This document shows positions 13,701 through 24,022 of a stretch of DNA of 64,000 bases, one piece after another (position 1 is the first letter of the stretch; each line of letters opens with the position of its first letter). The translations under genes and the position numbers were made by a program. This DNA comes from Mesorhizobium sp. AR02. Its GTDB lineage: Bacteria; Pseudomonadota; Alphaproteobacteria; Rhizobiales; Rhizobiaceae. The stretch lies in the NCBI RefSeq assembly GCF_024746835.1, contig NZ_CP080530.1, positions 62,001-126,000 of the forward strand. Reading direction: 5' to 3'. The notes beneath the pieces were generated by a model that was not told the DNA's origin, did not search any database, and saw nothing but the letters and a program-made list of their open reading frames with translations.

Positions 13701-15958
13701 ATCCAGAATCTATGTGTCAGCGATTCACGGATCACCTTTTCGGCGGCCAGCAGATTGGCCCCCTTAAGATCCGGCTCCACCAACCATTCGGTTCGCCGCG
13801 ATACATTGGATGCCACGAAGCCCAGCATGCGTTGGATCGCCTTCCCGACCTCGTCCTCTTGCAACCCTTCGTCACCGGCTTCGGAAACTGCTGCCAGGAT
13901 CGCGCCTCGCAGCAGCGTGACGAATAGAAAGTCGTTGAAATGGCCGGCCTGCAGGGCAGCATCCTGCCGGTTGTCGGTGAAGGCCAAGAGCTTGCGTGTC
14001 GTCGCAGAGATAGAGTTTTCCGTATCGCTCATCCAACGCAGGATGGCCGCGATGATAATCGTTGTCGCCGAACTGCGCCCCTCGGCACTCAAGGCGGCGA
14101 GCCGGTTAATGTCGCGAGTTGAATCGCTATGGTGCTCACCGCATGCCGGACAAAATTTGAACTTACCCGGCATGAACCAAGCTCGTCGGCCGCCATTGCT
14201 GCAGCTGCCATCCGGAAGCACCGATACAAGCTCAGCCCTCGTCTTGCGGTACGTCGCCTTTAACCGCAATTCCCCCGATTTTGTTTCTTCAAGCCAAGCC
14301 TCGGGATAGTCCTCGTCCCGACCCTGGAACGCGAACTCGCCGTCGACAGGCTCGGGCATGAGAAAACCCCAGCGTTCAACAATGCCCTCAGGCTCTTCAT
14401 CGTCGTTGAGGGGGACATCATCGATCTCACGCTTCTCAAATGACTTTACGCCATTGTCGTCGATCAGCGTGACGGGGTGGTTTTCCTGCCCACACCGCCG
14501 GCAGAAATGAGCGCTATATAGCCTTTTTGCCGGATTTTCCGGATCGAAGATTTGTCCATCAAATGTGACCCTGCGCGAACCCGAGGGATCGAGGGTCGTG
14601 TACAGACGACCTGCGCCTGAAATAAATTGATGTAGCTTAAACGCGAAAAGAGGCTCGTCACCGCCGCCGCTATAGCCTCGGAGTTTCTCCGGTAAGCTAA
14701 ACGCCAGCAGCGCGTTTTTTAATGCCAGCTCGCACGTCTCGACCGTTTCGCCGGATTCACCAGATAGTAGGACCGCCGCTGTCTTCAGCGACAGCGAGCG
14801 CGCCCGCCGCGGCTTCTGGTCTACATCTCGAAGGCCGAGCCTAGTCTCTACCCAGATGGCAAGATCATCACGAGCGATCTCACCATTTGATTTACCGTCA
14901 TAAGGCGTACCTGAAGCGGCGCTGACCACAGCGTCACTCAGTCGAGATAGCCCTCTGTCAGCGGATCGATCTGGGTCCGTCGCGCGGCGCAAGGTTTCTG
15001 TAACGATCGCGTCTCGACCGATGTTCGTCCCAAATAAGCGAGACGCGACATCAGCAACAACCTGATTGCGATCTTCTTCGCCGCCTTCACTGGCCATCGT
15101 GGCCGAGGTGCCAATGCAAATCGGCGGATGCTGGGGATCGCCCACACGCGCCCGCAGACGGCGCATCAGCATCGCAACATCTGCTCCTTGACGCCCTCGA
15201 TACGTATGTAGTTCATCAAGAACAATAAACCGAAGGCCGCTACAATTCTCCACGACACGTCGGTCAAGATCCGACTGCCGCGTCATCAGAAGTTCGAGCA
15301 TCATAAAATTGGTAAGCAATATGTCTGGCGGATTGTTTTTTATCCGCTCGCGTTCCTCGGAATTCTCCTGACCAGTGTATCGTGCGAAGGTCACGGGCAC
15401 TGCATGGTTCTGATCTGCGAGAAATTTCTTCAATTCCTCAAGCTGGCTATTAGCCAAGGCATTCATCGGATAGATGATTACCGCTCGGGTCCGCGCTGCC
15501 TCGCCAGCCCGCTTCGCCTTAACAACGGCATCAACAATCGGGATAAAGAAACAAAGGGACTTGCCCGATCCAGTGCCGGTCGTGACGACGAAGCTTTTTC
15601 CGTCCAGGGCAAGGCCGATTGCCTGCTCTTGGTGGCGACGCAACTTCAGAGTCTTGTCGGAGGCGTCGGCAGCGGCGCGCGAGTCTCGAAATATCTGAGC
15701 GCAATCATCGATCAGCCCTTTTGGGCCGACAAGGCTTTGGACCGAGCCGCCACCTTCGTAGTGCGGATTCAGCTGAAGCATGGGTTCAGGCCAGAAACGA
15801 CGCCCAGCGTAGAGATCGGTTACCTTCTCCAAAATTTCTGACGAACGTATCCGCGTAAAGGAACGGGCAAATCCAGTATATTGAGCCAATAGGCTATTGT
15901 TCAGCGAAAATACGTCCACGGGCTTATTGCCTCCCCCAAATCTTAAGCCTGTGTTCAC
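10697..15958 (-). CDS. Giant DEAD/DEAH helicase with C-terminal DUF1998 (DruE/DrmA-DrmB-like)
   Basis: A 1753-residue Lhr/YprA-like superfamily 2 helicase. Walker A TGTGSGKS is at residues 127-134, the Walker B DELH at 248-251 within a segment typical of DUF1998 helicases, and the second lobe contains PTMELGVDIS and QRGGRAGRSGQ. Cys-pair motifs (CRRCG, CPACG, CAACG...CHVCN) suggest several zinc sites. The C-terminal end has EAAEGGAGVL and a CVAGCYRCL cysteine cluster, characteristic of DUF1998. In DISARM the helicase (DrmA) and DUF1998 protein (DrmB) are separate; in Druantia DruE one chain of similar size carries both, so this gene resembles DruE more. It is the first gene of the operon; roughly 130 bp of non-coding sequence upstream must hold the promoter. 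Confidence 0.85.
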
Positions 15959-16090
15959 AGAGCATTTTCTTTCTCTTTAGACTACGGCACGCCTGGCAGC
16001 CAGCTCTGCTAGCCATTTGATAGCGGATATATCCTGGGAGACTGAACCACTCCATGGCCCGCCACAACCCAACAGTGGAAATCAAACTGC

Positions 16091-16960
16091 TCATTTACCC
16101 AAGCTCGCTGCTGAGACCGCGTGGCGCATGAGGAATGCCGCTATATCTCTAGTGACGTTTCCCAGATCACCCGGATCGTGGGCGACATCTCCGACAAACG
16201 CACGCCACTGTCGCTGCTTTTGCGCATCCTCGGCAAAGGCTGGTGTCAGCGCATCGGGCAGGTCTTGAGGTATTGCTGTTCCGCGTCGCGCGAAGGTGGC
16301 GGAAATCGCTCGTGGCAGCCTGTCGTCGTCGAAGGTGAACGAGCGACTGAGAATCCAGATGTCGTAGAAGTCCTTCATCCGGCTATTCGCCCGCCCCAGC
16401 GCCACCATCGCCTGGAATTTCTCGGCAATGACGGTTTCCCGCGCATAGCCCCGCAGCCGGGGCATGGGAAAGTCCAGCATGGACGGATAGTCCAGATCCT
16501 CAGTTCCAGGCTCCAGCGCATCGCCAAAGCCGATGTCGATCGTCAGGCTGATCCGGGCGCCGCTGATCGAGGCCGTCGTCCTCCGTCGCAGCCCGCCATA
16601 TTCCAGCTCCTCGCGAATGCGGTCGACGCGAAGTGCGTCAGCGTCGAACTCGACGCCATCGCCGGCGTCCTGCGCCAGGATCTCCCGAAACGTCGCCAGC
16701 ATCGGCTCCGCGCTCGGATCGCCAAAACCCAGCAGGTCAAGGTCGCGGGTGCCGCGGTGCGGATCATCGAACCAGCTCATCATCAGCATCGCGCCCTTCA
16801 GCACGAAGCGGTCGGCATGCCGTGACTGGCTGAGCCGGAAGAGCAGCCGCTCCAGCGCGAAGCGTGTCAGAACCAGGTCGAAGCTCTGGCCACTTGCCTT
16901 GGCGAGTTGCAGCAGGCGTGCGCGCACCGAGGCGCCGATGTTCTTGATCTCCTTAGCCAT
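16091..16960 (-). CDS. abiEii: AbiEii-family nucleotidyltransferase toxin
   Basis: The N-terminal half has the FVLKGAMLM segment and the RGTRDLDLLGFG segment expected of AbiEii (DUF1814) nucleotidyltransferases, with the metal-binding DxD (DLD). The later AEKFQAMVALG and KDFYDIW segments also fit the family. I chose the ATG at 16960 because it overlaps the end of the antitoxin gene by 8 bp, the usual coupling in AbiE operons; a longer frame starts at 16978. AbiE is a type IV toxin-antitoxin and abortive-infection system. The pair sits between two larger defence operons on the same strand. Confidence 0.85.
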   Translation of the reverse strand: MAKEIKNIGASVRARLLQLAKASGQSFDLVLTRFALERLLFRLSQSRHADRFVLKGAMLMMSWFDDPHRGTRDLDLLGFGDPSAEPMLATFREILAQDAGDGVEFDADALRVDRIREELEYGGLRRRTTASISGARISLTIDIGFGDALEPGTEDLDYPSMLDFPMPRLRGYARETVIAEKFQAMVALGRANSRMKDFYDIWILSRSFTFDDDRLPRAISATFARRGTAIPQDLPDALTPAFAEDAQKQRQWRAFVGDVAHDPGDLGNVTRDIAAFLMRHAVSAASLGK

Positions 16961-17558
16961 TGGCGGTGAGTGCCTCAAGATACGGCCGGATCACCGTAGA
17001 GACACCTCCATGCTCGGCCTGCCTGGCAATTTCGCCGGGCGTGGCCTTGCGCTGGCGGAGTGCTTCCTGGAGACCCTCGATCGCCACCGAAAGGCCGATC
17101 TTGTTGCGATATCGGAAGCAGTCCGCGACAGTTTTGATGACGCCAAAAACCTTTATGGGCACGCCTTCGATGACATGAGTTTCGACGCTGTCGTTGAGCA
17201 GACGTTCGGTAAAACGCACGATGCGAATGGGTGTGCCGTCGGGTTTGGGAGGCCAGTCCTTCTGGCCCACGGCGAGCCAAACCTGCCTCGGGAGCTGATC
17301 AGTCAGACCATGGAAAGCCAGGGCCGAAACGAGGCAAACCACGCCTTTGGGAACCCGTTTGGCGGCCTCTGCGAGACTGTGGTGAACGTCGAGGGGCGCA
17401 TCGGAAAGTTGATAAAGTCCTCGCGCGAGCCGAAGCACCTCGCCGTCGCGTTCCATGCGACTCATGGTGGCGGCTGTTACGCCCGCCTCGCGCAGCTCTG
17501 CCAGACGCGAAATTCCGCGCGCGGTCAGCACGGTATGGGCAATCTGGCGTTGGGACAT
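16953..17558 (-). CDS. abiEi: AbiEi-family antitoxin / transcriptional repressor
   Basis: About 201 residues. The N-terminus has a winged-helix segment (SRLAELREAGVTAATMSRMERDGEV, residues about 15-40) followed by LARGLYQL, the hallmark of the AbiEi_4 antitoxin domain. The rest (LALVSALAFHGLT-like and IRIVRF segments) matches the C-terminal antitoxin domain. The start at 17558 rather than 17570 is a choice between two nearby Met codons. AbiEi proteins neutralise the toxin and repress their own promoter, which should lie in the 150 bp upstream. Confidence 0.85.
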   Translation of the reverse strand: MSQRQIAHTVLTARGISRLAELREAGVTAATMSRMERDGEVLRLARGLYQLSDAPLDVHHSLAEAAKRVPKGVVCLVSALAFHGLTDQLPRQVWLAVGQKDWPPKPDGTPIRIVRFTERLLNDSVETHVIEGVPIKVFGVIKTVADCFRYRNKIGLSVAIEGLQEALRQRKATPGEIARQAEHGGVSTVIRPYLEALTANG

Positions 17559-17710
17559 GGATGGCGGCACGATACGGAAACCCGGAACATAGGACCTATT
17601 ATCCGAGGATTTGTATCATTCCTCGTATGGCGAGGAAAGGTGCCCGATTCGAAGAGGCTGTCGCCCTGGTTCAAGGCTCAAAGCAGTTGGAGACAGGAAT
17701 CGATCACGCA

Positions 17711-20700
17711 CTACGTCAGCGTGGGTGGCATGGTCGACCGAAGCCCCATGGCGGACAGGTCTAGAACGAGGGGTTGCAGGAGGGCGCGCATCGCCTCGCC
17801 TCCCCGGGACAGCACGTCGATAAAGTCCTCCTGATTGGGCTGGCCAAGCGCCAGTCGATAGATCATGCGCTGCTCGCGAAGTTGAGCAAACCGCACCACA
17901 TCCCGGCCGAAAGGTCGCTCGAAAACGTGCCGGCTGATTTCCGCCCTTTCGAGCACCCACCAGGGACGGAGGCCACTGGTATCGCCGAAACGCTCCGCAT
18001 GGCGTTGCAAGCATTGCCACGGTGAACCCTCTGCGGCGATGACGTCTCTCAGCACCTCGTCGCGCAACATCGCCGAGAGCCGGCGCCTGACAGCCAGTCC
18101 AGCATAGCGTTGGATGCGGCCCTCGCGCTGTTCGAGGTCAAGAGGGTTCGACGAGAGATCCCAATGGACCACATGCGAACACCAGGGGTGGAAATCCAAT
18201 CCCTCTTGGCCGACAGATGTCGTGGTTAGCACATGCGGCCAAAAGGGCGTGTTGAAGCTTCGGCGAATCTCGTCGGGTCGAGCTGGAGCAGTCTGCGCAA
18301 CGCCGCCCTCCACTTTGACGGCAGGCTCGGTCTCGGCATCCCCGAACGGTACGGCGACATGGCAGCGCACTGGTATCTTGTGCGGCTGACCGCCGATCCC
18401 GTGAAAGCTGAAGCTACCGGCCCGCAGCCCGAGTGAGGATTCCAAATCCTTGGCCAGACCTGCAGCGCCCTCAGGCAAATTCTGCGCGCGCAGCCAGAAA
18501 TGCTCGTCCAAGACGCTTTCAAAGCCACCATCCACGACCGCGCTCGTGACCTGTTCGACCGCCGTCTTGCCCGGCAGGGAGGACAGGATCACCGGATTGT
18601 CGAGATAGGCGCGCAGCCCCTGCCAACTGAGGTGGACAAGGGCAGGATAGCGGGCCGGAACCAGGATCGTCGGATCATGCCGGAGCAACGCCCGGCCAAG
18701 CGCCACGCCCGGCGCTCCGATCGCATAGTCGACGAGGTCCTCAAGTTCGATCGGGGAGAGCTTCTCGATCGGCGGTACCTGCCGCCACTTCTGGACGGCC
18801 GACCGAGCGGCGCGATCATCGCCGATTGCACTGCTCCAACCCGCGGCCGACTGTTCCCCCATGCCGGCCCGTCGTTCGATCGCGGCTATGACCTGTCCGA
18901 TGGATCGATGCCGCCGCCGCGCCTTCAATGTGTCCCGTTCGACAATCCCTTTGGGCAAGACCGCGAGGATCTGTCGCCGCACGAGCTTACGAATGACGCT
19001 AAGCGGCTCCCCGGCTTTCTCAAGCGGGTCGGTGTGACGGATCAACCATGGCGATGGATGAAACGCAGCCATGACTGGGCCGGGCACCGCCGCCAATTTA
19101 AAGCGCCGCCGCTTATAGGCTTTCTCGTAGCCGCCTTTGTTTTTTGGAAGACAATGCGCTTCGACGCCAAAGCTCAGAAGTGCGGCGACGCTTGGCGGCG
19201 TTGCGCGAAACCGGCTGAACATCAACAGTTTGGGGTCCACCGCTGCGCTTTTCCAGCCGCCCCCAAGTGGCCACCACGGCAATGATGGCGCGACCCACGG
19301 CAGCGAAAGGAGCCTGGGCGGCGCGACGCCGCTGAGCGCCCGAAGCTTCGCATCCGGCCAGGCCGCGGGCGCGCTGAGTTTGTTCCGGCGCTCGCGCGTC
19401 ATCCGTGTGAGTTTGGGCGCGGCCTTGATCTTTGCGCGCTTCCACGCCGCATAGCGCGGGCCCAGGGATTGGGCCGGCAACGGAACCGACGACCAATAGT
19501 GCAACGCCTCGTAGCGCACATCTTCGGTGAAGCTATCGACCAGATGCCGATAGACCTGAAAATCCTCGGGCTCCGGGTCTGCGTCGAGGAATTGCGTTCC
19601 GGCCAGCGGATCGGTCGACGCTACACTGTCCCGCTCTGTTCGCGACATCACTGGGGTCAGCAGGCTGCGGAGCTCGTCTCTGAGCTTGGCGGCCTCCGCC
19701 ACATCGTCCGCTAAATCGGGACGCTTCGCATCAGCATTTGCCACGATGTCACGCAGCTTGTCGCCGAACTCGGAAAAGAGCGTCTTCGCGCGGTCGCGAA
19801 CCCCGTGGCCGGCAAGGAACTCGATCAATTCAAGGAGCTCCGCATGAGCGAGCGCACCCTTGGTCTCCTCCCACCGAGTGCTCAAAAGCCGGTAAGGTGT
19901 GGCGCTCAGCAATAAGATTGCGGGCGGAACGGTCGAGTTTGCTGGTTCAAGAAGCGCCTTCAGAAGTGGGTCGGCGTCTTTCTCCACCAGAATCTGGCGG
20001 TAACGCTGGAACTCGTCGAGAATGACAAGATCGGGCGGCTGATGGCGCAGCGTCGCCAGCGCCAGCGCACGACGGAGATGGCCAACGAAGGTGGTCGGCT
20101 TCAACGGCTTGATCTTCTTCTCGGCATCGCCCAGCAGCGCCAGCTCCAGCTTCGCGCGCACCGGCTCTCCGAACTCCGCCGCAAGGGCTTCGCGAAACCG
20201 CTGCGTGAGATGGGCGGGCGAAGTCTCGAATTTCGTCTCCGCGTCCTTGACGGCCCAGTCCCAAGACCCCCGCGCACTCAGCCGCAAGATGTCCGGATCG
20301 AGATCTCGTGCGAATGCGGGATAGGCCCGCTCGAGCAGCACTTTCAGGAACGCGCGCTCTTCCTTGCGTCCGCCGGTTAGGCGCGCGCGCGCGTCGGGGA
20401 AGGAGGTCACGGGAGTCAGCGCATAGATCAGAACCGGGTTGTCCGGTCGCTTCGCAACCGCGATCAACGAAAGCCGATCAGGCGTTTTGGTCGCCTTCTC
20501 CAGCTGCCCATCGTCAAGGAAACTGACGATACGGCCTTTGTTCTGATGGGACACTGCATGGCCGTTGGCCACGTAATAGATCACCAGGGGCCGGCGACCA
20601 TCGTCCGCCATGCGGCGCGCCACTTCCTTCGCAACGACGGTCTTGCCTAGACCAACCTCATCGGCCACCAGAAAGCGCCGCCGCCCCGCTTGGTTCGCGA

Positions 20701-20755
20701 AAGCCGATAGCGCCGCATCGACCGCTGCTTCCTGAAACGGCTTAGGTACGCTCAC
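17711..20755 (-). CDS. SNF2-like helicase of a DUF6361/PLD/helicase operon
   Basis: A 1014-residue superfamily 2 ATPase. Walker A DEVGLGKT at residues 32-39 starts almost at the N-terminus; Walker B reads LDEFQRY (DEFQ rather than DEAH), and SATPYRLL is motif III. The C-terminal lobe has GQEGLDFHPWCSHVVHWDL followed by LEQREGRIQRYAG. A ~400-residue insertion separates the two lobes. The start overlaps the PLD gene by 4 bp, and this is the last gene of a three-gene operon. Helicase plus PLD nuclease pairs recur in phage defence (for example DISARM DrmC and, as I recall, the Azaca system), so a DNA-translocating effector role is likely but inferred. Confidence 0.82.
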   Translation of the reverse strand: MSVPKPFQEAAVDAALSAFANQAGRRRFLVADEVGLGKTVVAKEVARRMADDGRRPLVIYYVANGHAVSHQNKGRIVSFLDDGQLEKATKTPDRLSLIAVAKRPDNPVLIYALTPVTSFPDARARLTGGRKEERAFLKVLLERAYPAFARDLDPDILRLSARGSWDWAVKDAETKFETSPAHLTQRFREALAAEFGEPVRAKLELALLGDAEKKIKPLKPTTFVGHLRRALALATLRHQPPDLVILDEFQRYRQILVEKDADPLLKALLEPANSTVPPAILLLSATPYRLLSTRWEETKGALAHAELLELIEFLAGHGVRDRAKTLFSEFGDKLRDIVANADAKRPDLADDVAEAAKLRDELRSLLTPVMSRTERDSVASTDPLAGTQFLDADPEPEDFQVYRHLVDSFTEDVRYEALHYWSSVPLPAQSLGPRYAAWKRAKIKAAPKLTRMTRERRNKLSAPAAWPDAKLRALSGVAPPRLLSLPWVAPSLPWWPLGGGWKSAAVDPKLLMFSRFRATPPSVAALLSFGVEAHCLPKNKGGYEKAYKRRRFKLAAVPGPVMAAFHPSPWLIRHTDPLEKAGEPLSVIRKLVRRQILAVLPKGIVERDTLKARRRHRSIGQVIAAIERRAGMGEQSAAGWSSAIGDDRAARSAVQKWRQVPPIEKLSPIELEDLVDYAIGAPGVALGRALLRHDPTILVPARYPALVHLSWQGLRAYLDNPVILSSLPGKTAVEQVTSAVVDGGFESVLDEHFWLRAQNLPEGAAGLAKDLESSLGLRAGSFSFHGIGGQPHKIPVRCHVAVPFGDAETEPAVKVEGGVAQTAPARPDEIRRSFNTPFWPHVLTTTSVGQEGLDFHPWCSHVVHWDLSSNPLDLEQREGRIQRYAGLAVRRRLSAMLRDEVLRDVIAAEGSPWQCLQRHAERFGDTSGLRPWWVLERAEISRHVFERPFGRDVVRFAQLREQRMIYRLALGQPNQEDFIDVLSRGGEAMRALLQPLVLDLSAMGLRSTMPPTLT

Positions 20756-22599
20756 GGATGTTTGCCCCTGACGTCAGCGCCGAGACCGATGCGAAGCTTG
20801 CTCCACAGATCGTCAAAACGTCGCAACATCGCTGCTGTCTGCGGGTCCTCGTCAGCGGCTAATTCAAGCACGGCAGGAAGGTAATCGGAGACTCTTCGCT
20901 CGATCTCGCGGAACTTGTCCCGGTCGCGCGCCCACGCCGCCAACATTTCTTCCAGGGTTGGCAGTGAGAGATCGAGCGCTGGATTTGCTCCCAGGCCTTT
21001 CCGGTCTTGTCGCTTTTCATCCGTCCAGTCGCCTTCACCGAGCCGACCGTCACCGGCCAGCAAGCCTGCCAGCCAGAGAAGAAATCCTCTGGCTCCCAGA
21101 AACCGCACAAAGGCCGCGCGATCGCGATCCTCTCCGAACGGCGGTTCGGCCGGCGCCCGTTGCAGCCACGAGAGGCCCTTGTCGCCGCGACTGACGCGCA
21201 AGCGCACAAACTCACTGCGCTCAGCGGGAACCACAGTCCCCAACCTCACCTCATCTTGTCGTCCGGGCCAGATTATGAGTTCGCCATGAAGCGCCCCGAC
21301 TTCGAGCACGATATCGGATTCCTCCGGATGCGGGCCGCCCGGATAGAGATCGGAGCGATGGGTAAGACATGCCTCATCTCCATCGATGCTGAGCGTCGCG
21401 GCCCAGCGCGCCGCCACCTGCGCTCGCGCCCGTTCGAGCGCTTCTTCCTCCAGCATCGCCGCGTCGGGCGCATATTCTCTATCGGGCGCTTGAACGAGCC
21501 GGGCCGACCCCAAGAGTGCCTTCAGGCCTTTCTCAATCACGTCCGTGATGAGCAGCTCGGCCGTCACCTCGGCGTTGCGACCGGTCCAGGCGCGCATGGT
21601 GGCATTCGCGCTTCCCAACCATAGCATCCGGTTGCGACCGGCACGGAAGAACAGCAGTTTTGCGTGAAGGCCCCGGCCGATCTGTTCTTCCTCGTCGCCG
21701 ACGGCGACGTCGGCCGCGGAAGCCGAGGAGACAGAATCGGGCTCGGGATCACCGATAGGAAAATCCGGTGCGTCCAGCGCCAGCAGATCGTCGAACGACG
21801 CCAGCGACGGTCCGATCCGTTCAATCTCGTGCATCGTCGTCAGCAGCACACGCCGTACTGGCTTCCCGCCCTTTGGCGTTTGGCGCGCTAAGAAGGTCTT
21901 GTCGACGAAGGGGCTCACGATCACGACTTCATCGGTTCCGGTCGGCGGGATGGGCGCGGTCTGATCTCCATTTCCCGCCGACCAGTGGATCCGTTCGACG
22001 CGGACACCCGCCGGCGGGCGCCAAGCCACCTTCGCGATCGTCGTGGCAAGAGAAGCCGAGCGCACCCCCTTGAGTGCGGCCCGGTCGGCCAGCGCACGCG
22101 CCAGTTCGGCTGCTCCGGGGATCGGAGCACCGCCTTTCGCGCCGGAGGTGAGCAGGAGCCCGATGTCGCGATTGACGCACTCTGTAAGATTCCGGCTCCC
22201 GATCCATAGGCGCCAGCCGATGTCCCCTTCCTCACTGCGGGTTCGGACCAACGCGGCCTTGGGATGCCAGCTGTGGGTCGCCTCGTCGAAATCCACTTCG
22301 CGGACGAACTGATCCAGCACCGCCGCAATGCGCGGTGTCCGCCGCATCTTCGCGAGACGCCCGCGCTGGATGATGATCCGAACCTTGCCCCGCAACCGCT
22401 CGACCGCATCGGCGAAGTCGGACGGACTGCCACGCCCCGCATCGCTGTCCTTACCCGCCAGGGCGAGCAAGGTCGCACCGATCGTCCCCAGATCTGCCGA
22501 GTAGGACGCAAGCAGGGCCAGTTCGACGCATTCATCGGGACCGGGACGCAAGCCCTCCAGGAATGAGAGTGCTGGCCAACTTTCGACCCCGCCGCTCAT
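20752..22599 (-). CDS. PLD-family nuclease with two HKD-like motifs
   Basis: About 615 residues from the Met at 22599, which overlaps the DUF6361 stop by 4 bp; the frame is open to 22644. Two phospholipase D half-sites are visible: HPKAALV with the downstream GSRNLTE around residues 112-141, and HAKLLFF with the downstream GSANAT around residues 312-333. The HxK plus GSxN layout is that of bacterial PLD nucleases used in restriction and defence. There is no signal peptide, so it acts in the cytoplasm. It sits between DUF6361 and a helicase with overlapping start and stop codons, so the three probably form one complex. Confidence 0.82.
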   Translation of the reverse strand: MSGGVESWPALSFLEGLRPGPDECVELALLASYSADLGTIGATLLALAGKDSDAGRGSPSDFADAVERLRGKVRIIIQRGRLAKMRRTPRIAAVLDQFVREVDFDEATHSWHPKAALVRTRSEEGDIGWRLWIGSRNLTECVNRDIGLLLTSGAKGGAPIPGAAELARALADRAALKGVRSASLATTIAKVAWRPPAGVRVERIHWSAGNGDQTAPIPPTGTDEVVIVSPFVDKTFLARQTPKGGKPVRRVLLTTMHEIERIGPSLASFDDLLALDAPDFPIGDPEPDSVSSASAADVAVGDEEEQIGRGLHAKLLFFRAGRNRMLWLGSANATMRAWTGRNAEVTAELLITDVIEKGLKALLGSARLVQAPDREYAPDAAMLEEEALERARAQVAARWAATLSIDGDEACLTHRSDLYPGGPHPEESDIVLEVGALHGELIIWPGRQDEVRLGTVVPAERSEFVRLRVSRGDKGLSWLQRAPAEPPFGEDRDRAAFVRFLGARGFLLWLAGLLAGDGRLGEGDWTDEKRQDRKGLGANPALDLSLPTLEEMLAAWARDRDKFREIERRVSDYLPAVLELAADEDPQTAAMLRRFDDLWSKLRIGLGADVRGKHP

Positions 22600-23825
22600 G
22601 CAGCCTCCGCCAGATCGTTGAGAAGCGTGCTGACTTGCTCCCATCTATAATGGAGCGGGCTTGCCAAGCCATGTTCGTCGCTCGCCCATTCGAGGCGCCG
22701 AGCACGTCCATTGGGCGTCGGAGCAAGCCGGGCGCGCGGCCCTTTGCGGGCTTCAGCTGCGGCATAGACATCGAATAGCTCGGCGGGATTGCCCGATCTC
22801 GAAGCAAGCCAGTCCTTGGTCGCCGTTACGACAGCAAGTAATTTGGTCGGCAGAGCACCGATGTCCGCCTCAAGCGCACTGATATCGAGCTTGGCCGCGA
22901 GGCGACCGTGCGTTGTGATGATTGCAGCCAGATGATCGCGATGACGGGTCGCGATTTCCCGTTTGTCGTCGACCTCAAAAACGCGCTCCAGCAATGCATC
23001 ATAGACCGCACGACCAACGCCCGCGAGACTTGCCGCCTGCTGCGCGCGCATGAGCGGAGCCTGGTCGGGGCCAGCAACCGCCTGCGTCTCGTCCGCCCAC
23101 ATTCCGGCAGGCGCCTCCGTCTCGGTTCTAATCAGCCGCGCGAGTAGAGACAGTTCGTTGCCGACGTTGCGACGCAACTGAACAAGTCGCTCGCGCAGAA
23201 ACTCGGCTTCCTCAGCCGTCAGCCGAAGAGTGATGTCGCCGCCCTGCCAATTTTCCGGACGCCCTGGAAGCGGCACGAAGGGCGGATCGAAACTGACAAG
23301 CGGATGACCATCGTCGTCCGCTGCCGCGCCGGTGGTCCTGAGCAGCCTGTGAGCCTGAGCGCGCGAAATGGTCCGCTCATTCAATCGCGGACGCAAGATT
23401 CCCCACACCGCAAGCGCATTCCAATACACGGTTGACGGCGGCTGGCTCGACGGTTTGGGGAAGACGCGTCCGCCGATGACCTGGGATTCACCCATCTCTC
23501 TTAGTCGGCCGGCAAGTTGCCGTTCGCGCTCGCGCAGAGCCCGCTGCGCCGCTGGTCCCGTCATCCCGGCGAGATCTTCGAACAGCCAGGGCACGAAGAG
23601 CGCGTAGCGGGCGCGTGTATGCAGCACTGAAGTGCCTGGAAAGAATCGATCGGCGTAGCGCTGATGGATCGTTAGGAAGCCGATCTCGTCGCGCACGCCC
23701 ATGGATTCTTCATCCATTTGCGCTTTGGCGCGAGCCAGCGCCTCGCGGGACAAATAGGTCCAACCCAAAGCGGGCTCGATGGACGGCGCGCGTTTGCTGC
23801 GGGATGAGCTTGCAGATTGTCGCAC
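22596..23825 (-). CDS. DUF6361-family protein
   Basis: A 409-residue protein recognised as DUF6361 from its N-terminal GWTYLS segment, the GVRDEIGFLTIHQRYADRFFPG stretch and the TRARYALFVPWLFEDL segment. The biochemical function of the family is unknown to me. It is the first gene of a three-gene operon with a PLD nuclease and an SNF2-like helicase, and its stop overlaps the PLD start. A recognition or adaptor role within the complex is plausible. The ~200 bp upstream to the PD-(D/E)XK gene probably contains the operon promoter. Confidence 0.72.
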   Translation of the reverse strand: MRQSASSSRSKRAPSIEPALGWTYLSREALARAKAQMDEESMGVRDEIGFLTIHQRYADRFFPGTSVLHTRARYALFVPWLFEDLAGMTGPAAQRALRERERQLAGRLREMGESQVIGGRVFPKPSSQPPSTVYWNALAVWGILRPRLNERTISRAQAHRLLRTTGAAADDDGHPLVSFDPPFVPLPGRPENWQGGDITLRLTAEEAEFLRERLVQLRRNVGNELSLLARLIRTETEAPAGMWADETQAVAGPDQAPLMRAQQAASLAGVGRAVYDALLERVFEVDDKREIATRHRDHLAAIITTHGRLAAKLDISALEADIGALPTKLLAVVTATKDWLASRSGNPAELFDVYAAAEARKGPRARLAPTPNGRARRLEWASDEHGLASPLHYRWEQVSTLLNDLAEAA

Positions 23826-24022
23826 GAGCTCAGCTCCACAAGAACGACAGCGGTGCCGCAGTCGCCGCCCGATTTACCCCGGGTTGGCACGGCCCGAGGT
23901 GCTCAATCTCGACGCCTTCGATCTTCTCACCGGTATAAGTGACACTGGTCATTCGCACTCGCCTCATCCCCCTTGCCCTCAATTCTTTCTGTCGCGTCGA
24001 TCGGCGACTTTGCCCTACAATC

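Noticed and set aside
16533..17834. Plus-strand frame of 433 codons across the AbiE genes
   Set aside because: Arg/Ser-rich composition with no domain; the minus-strand AbiEi and AbiEii are well supported.
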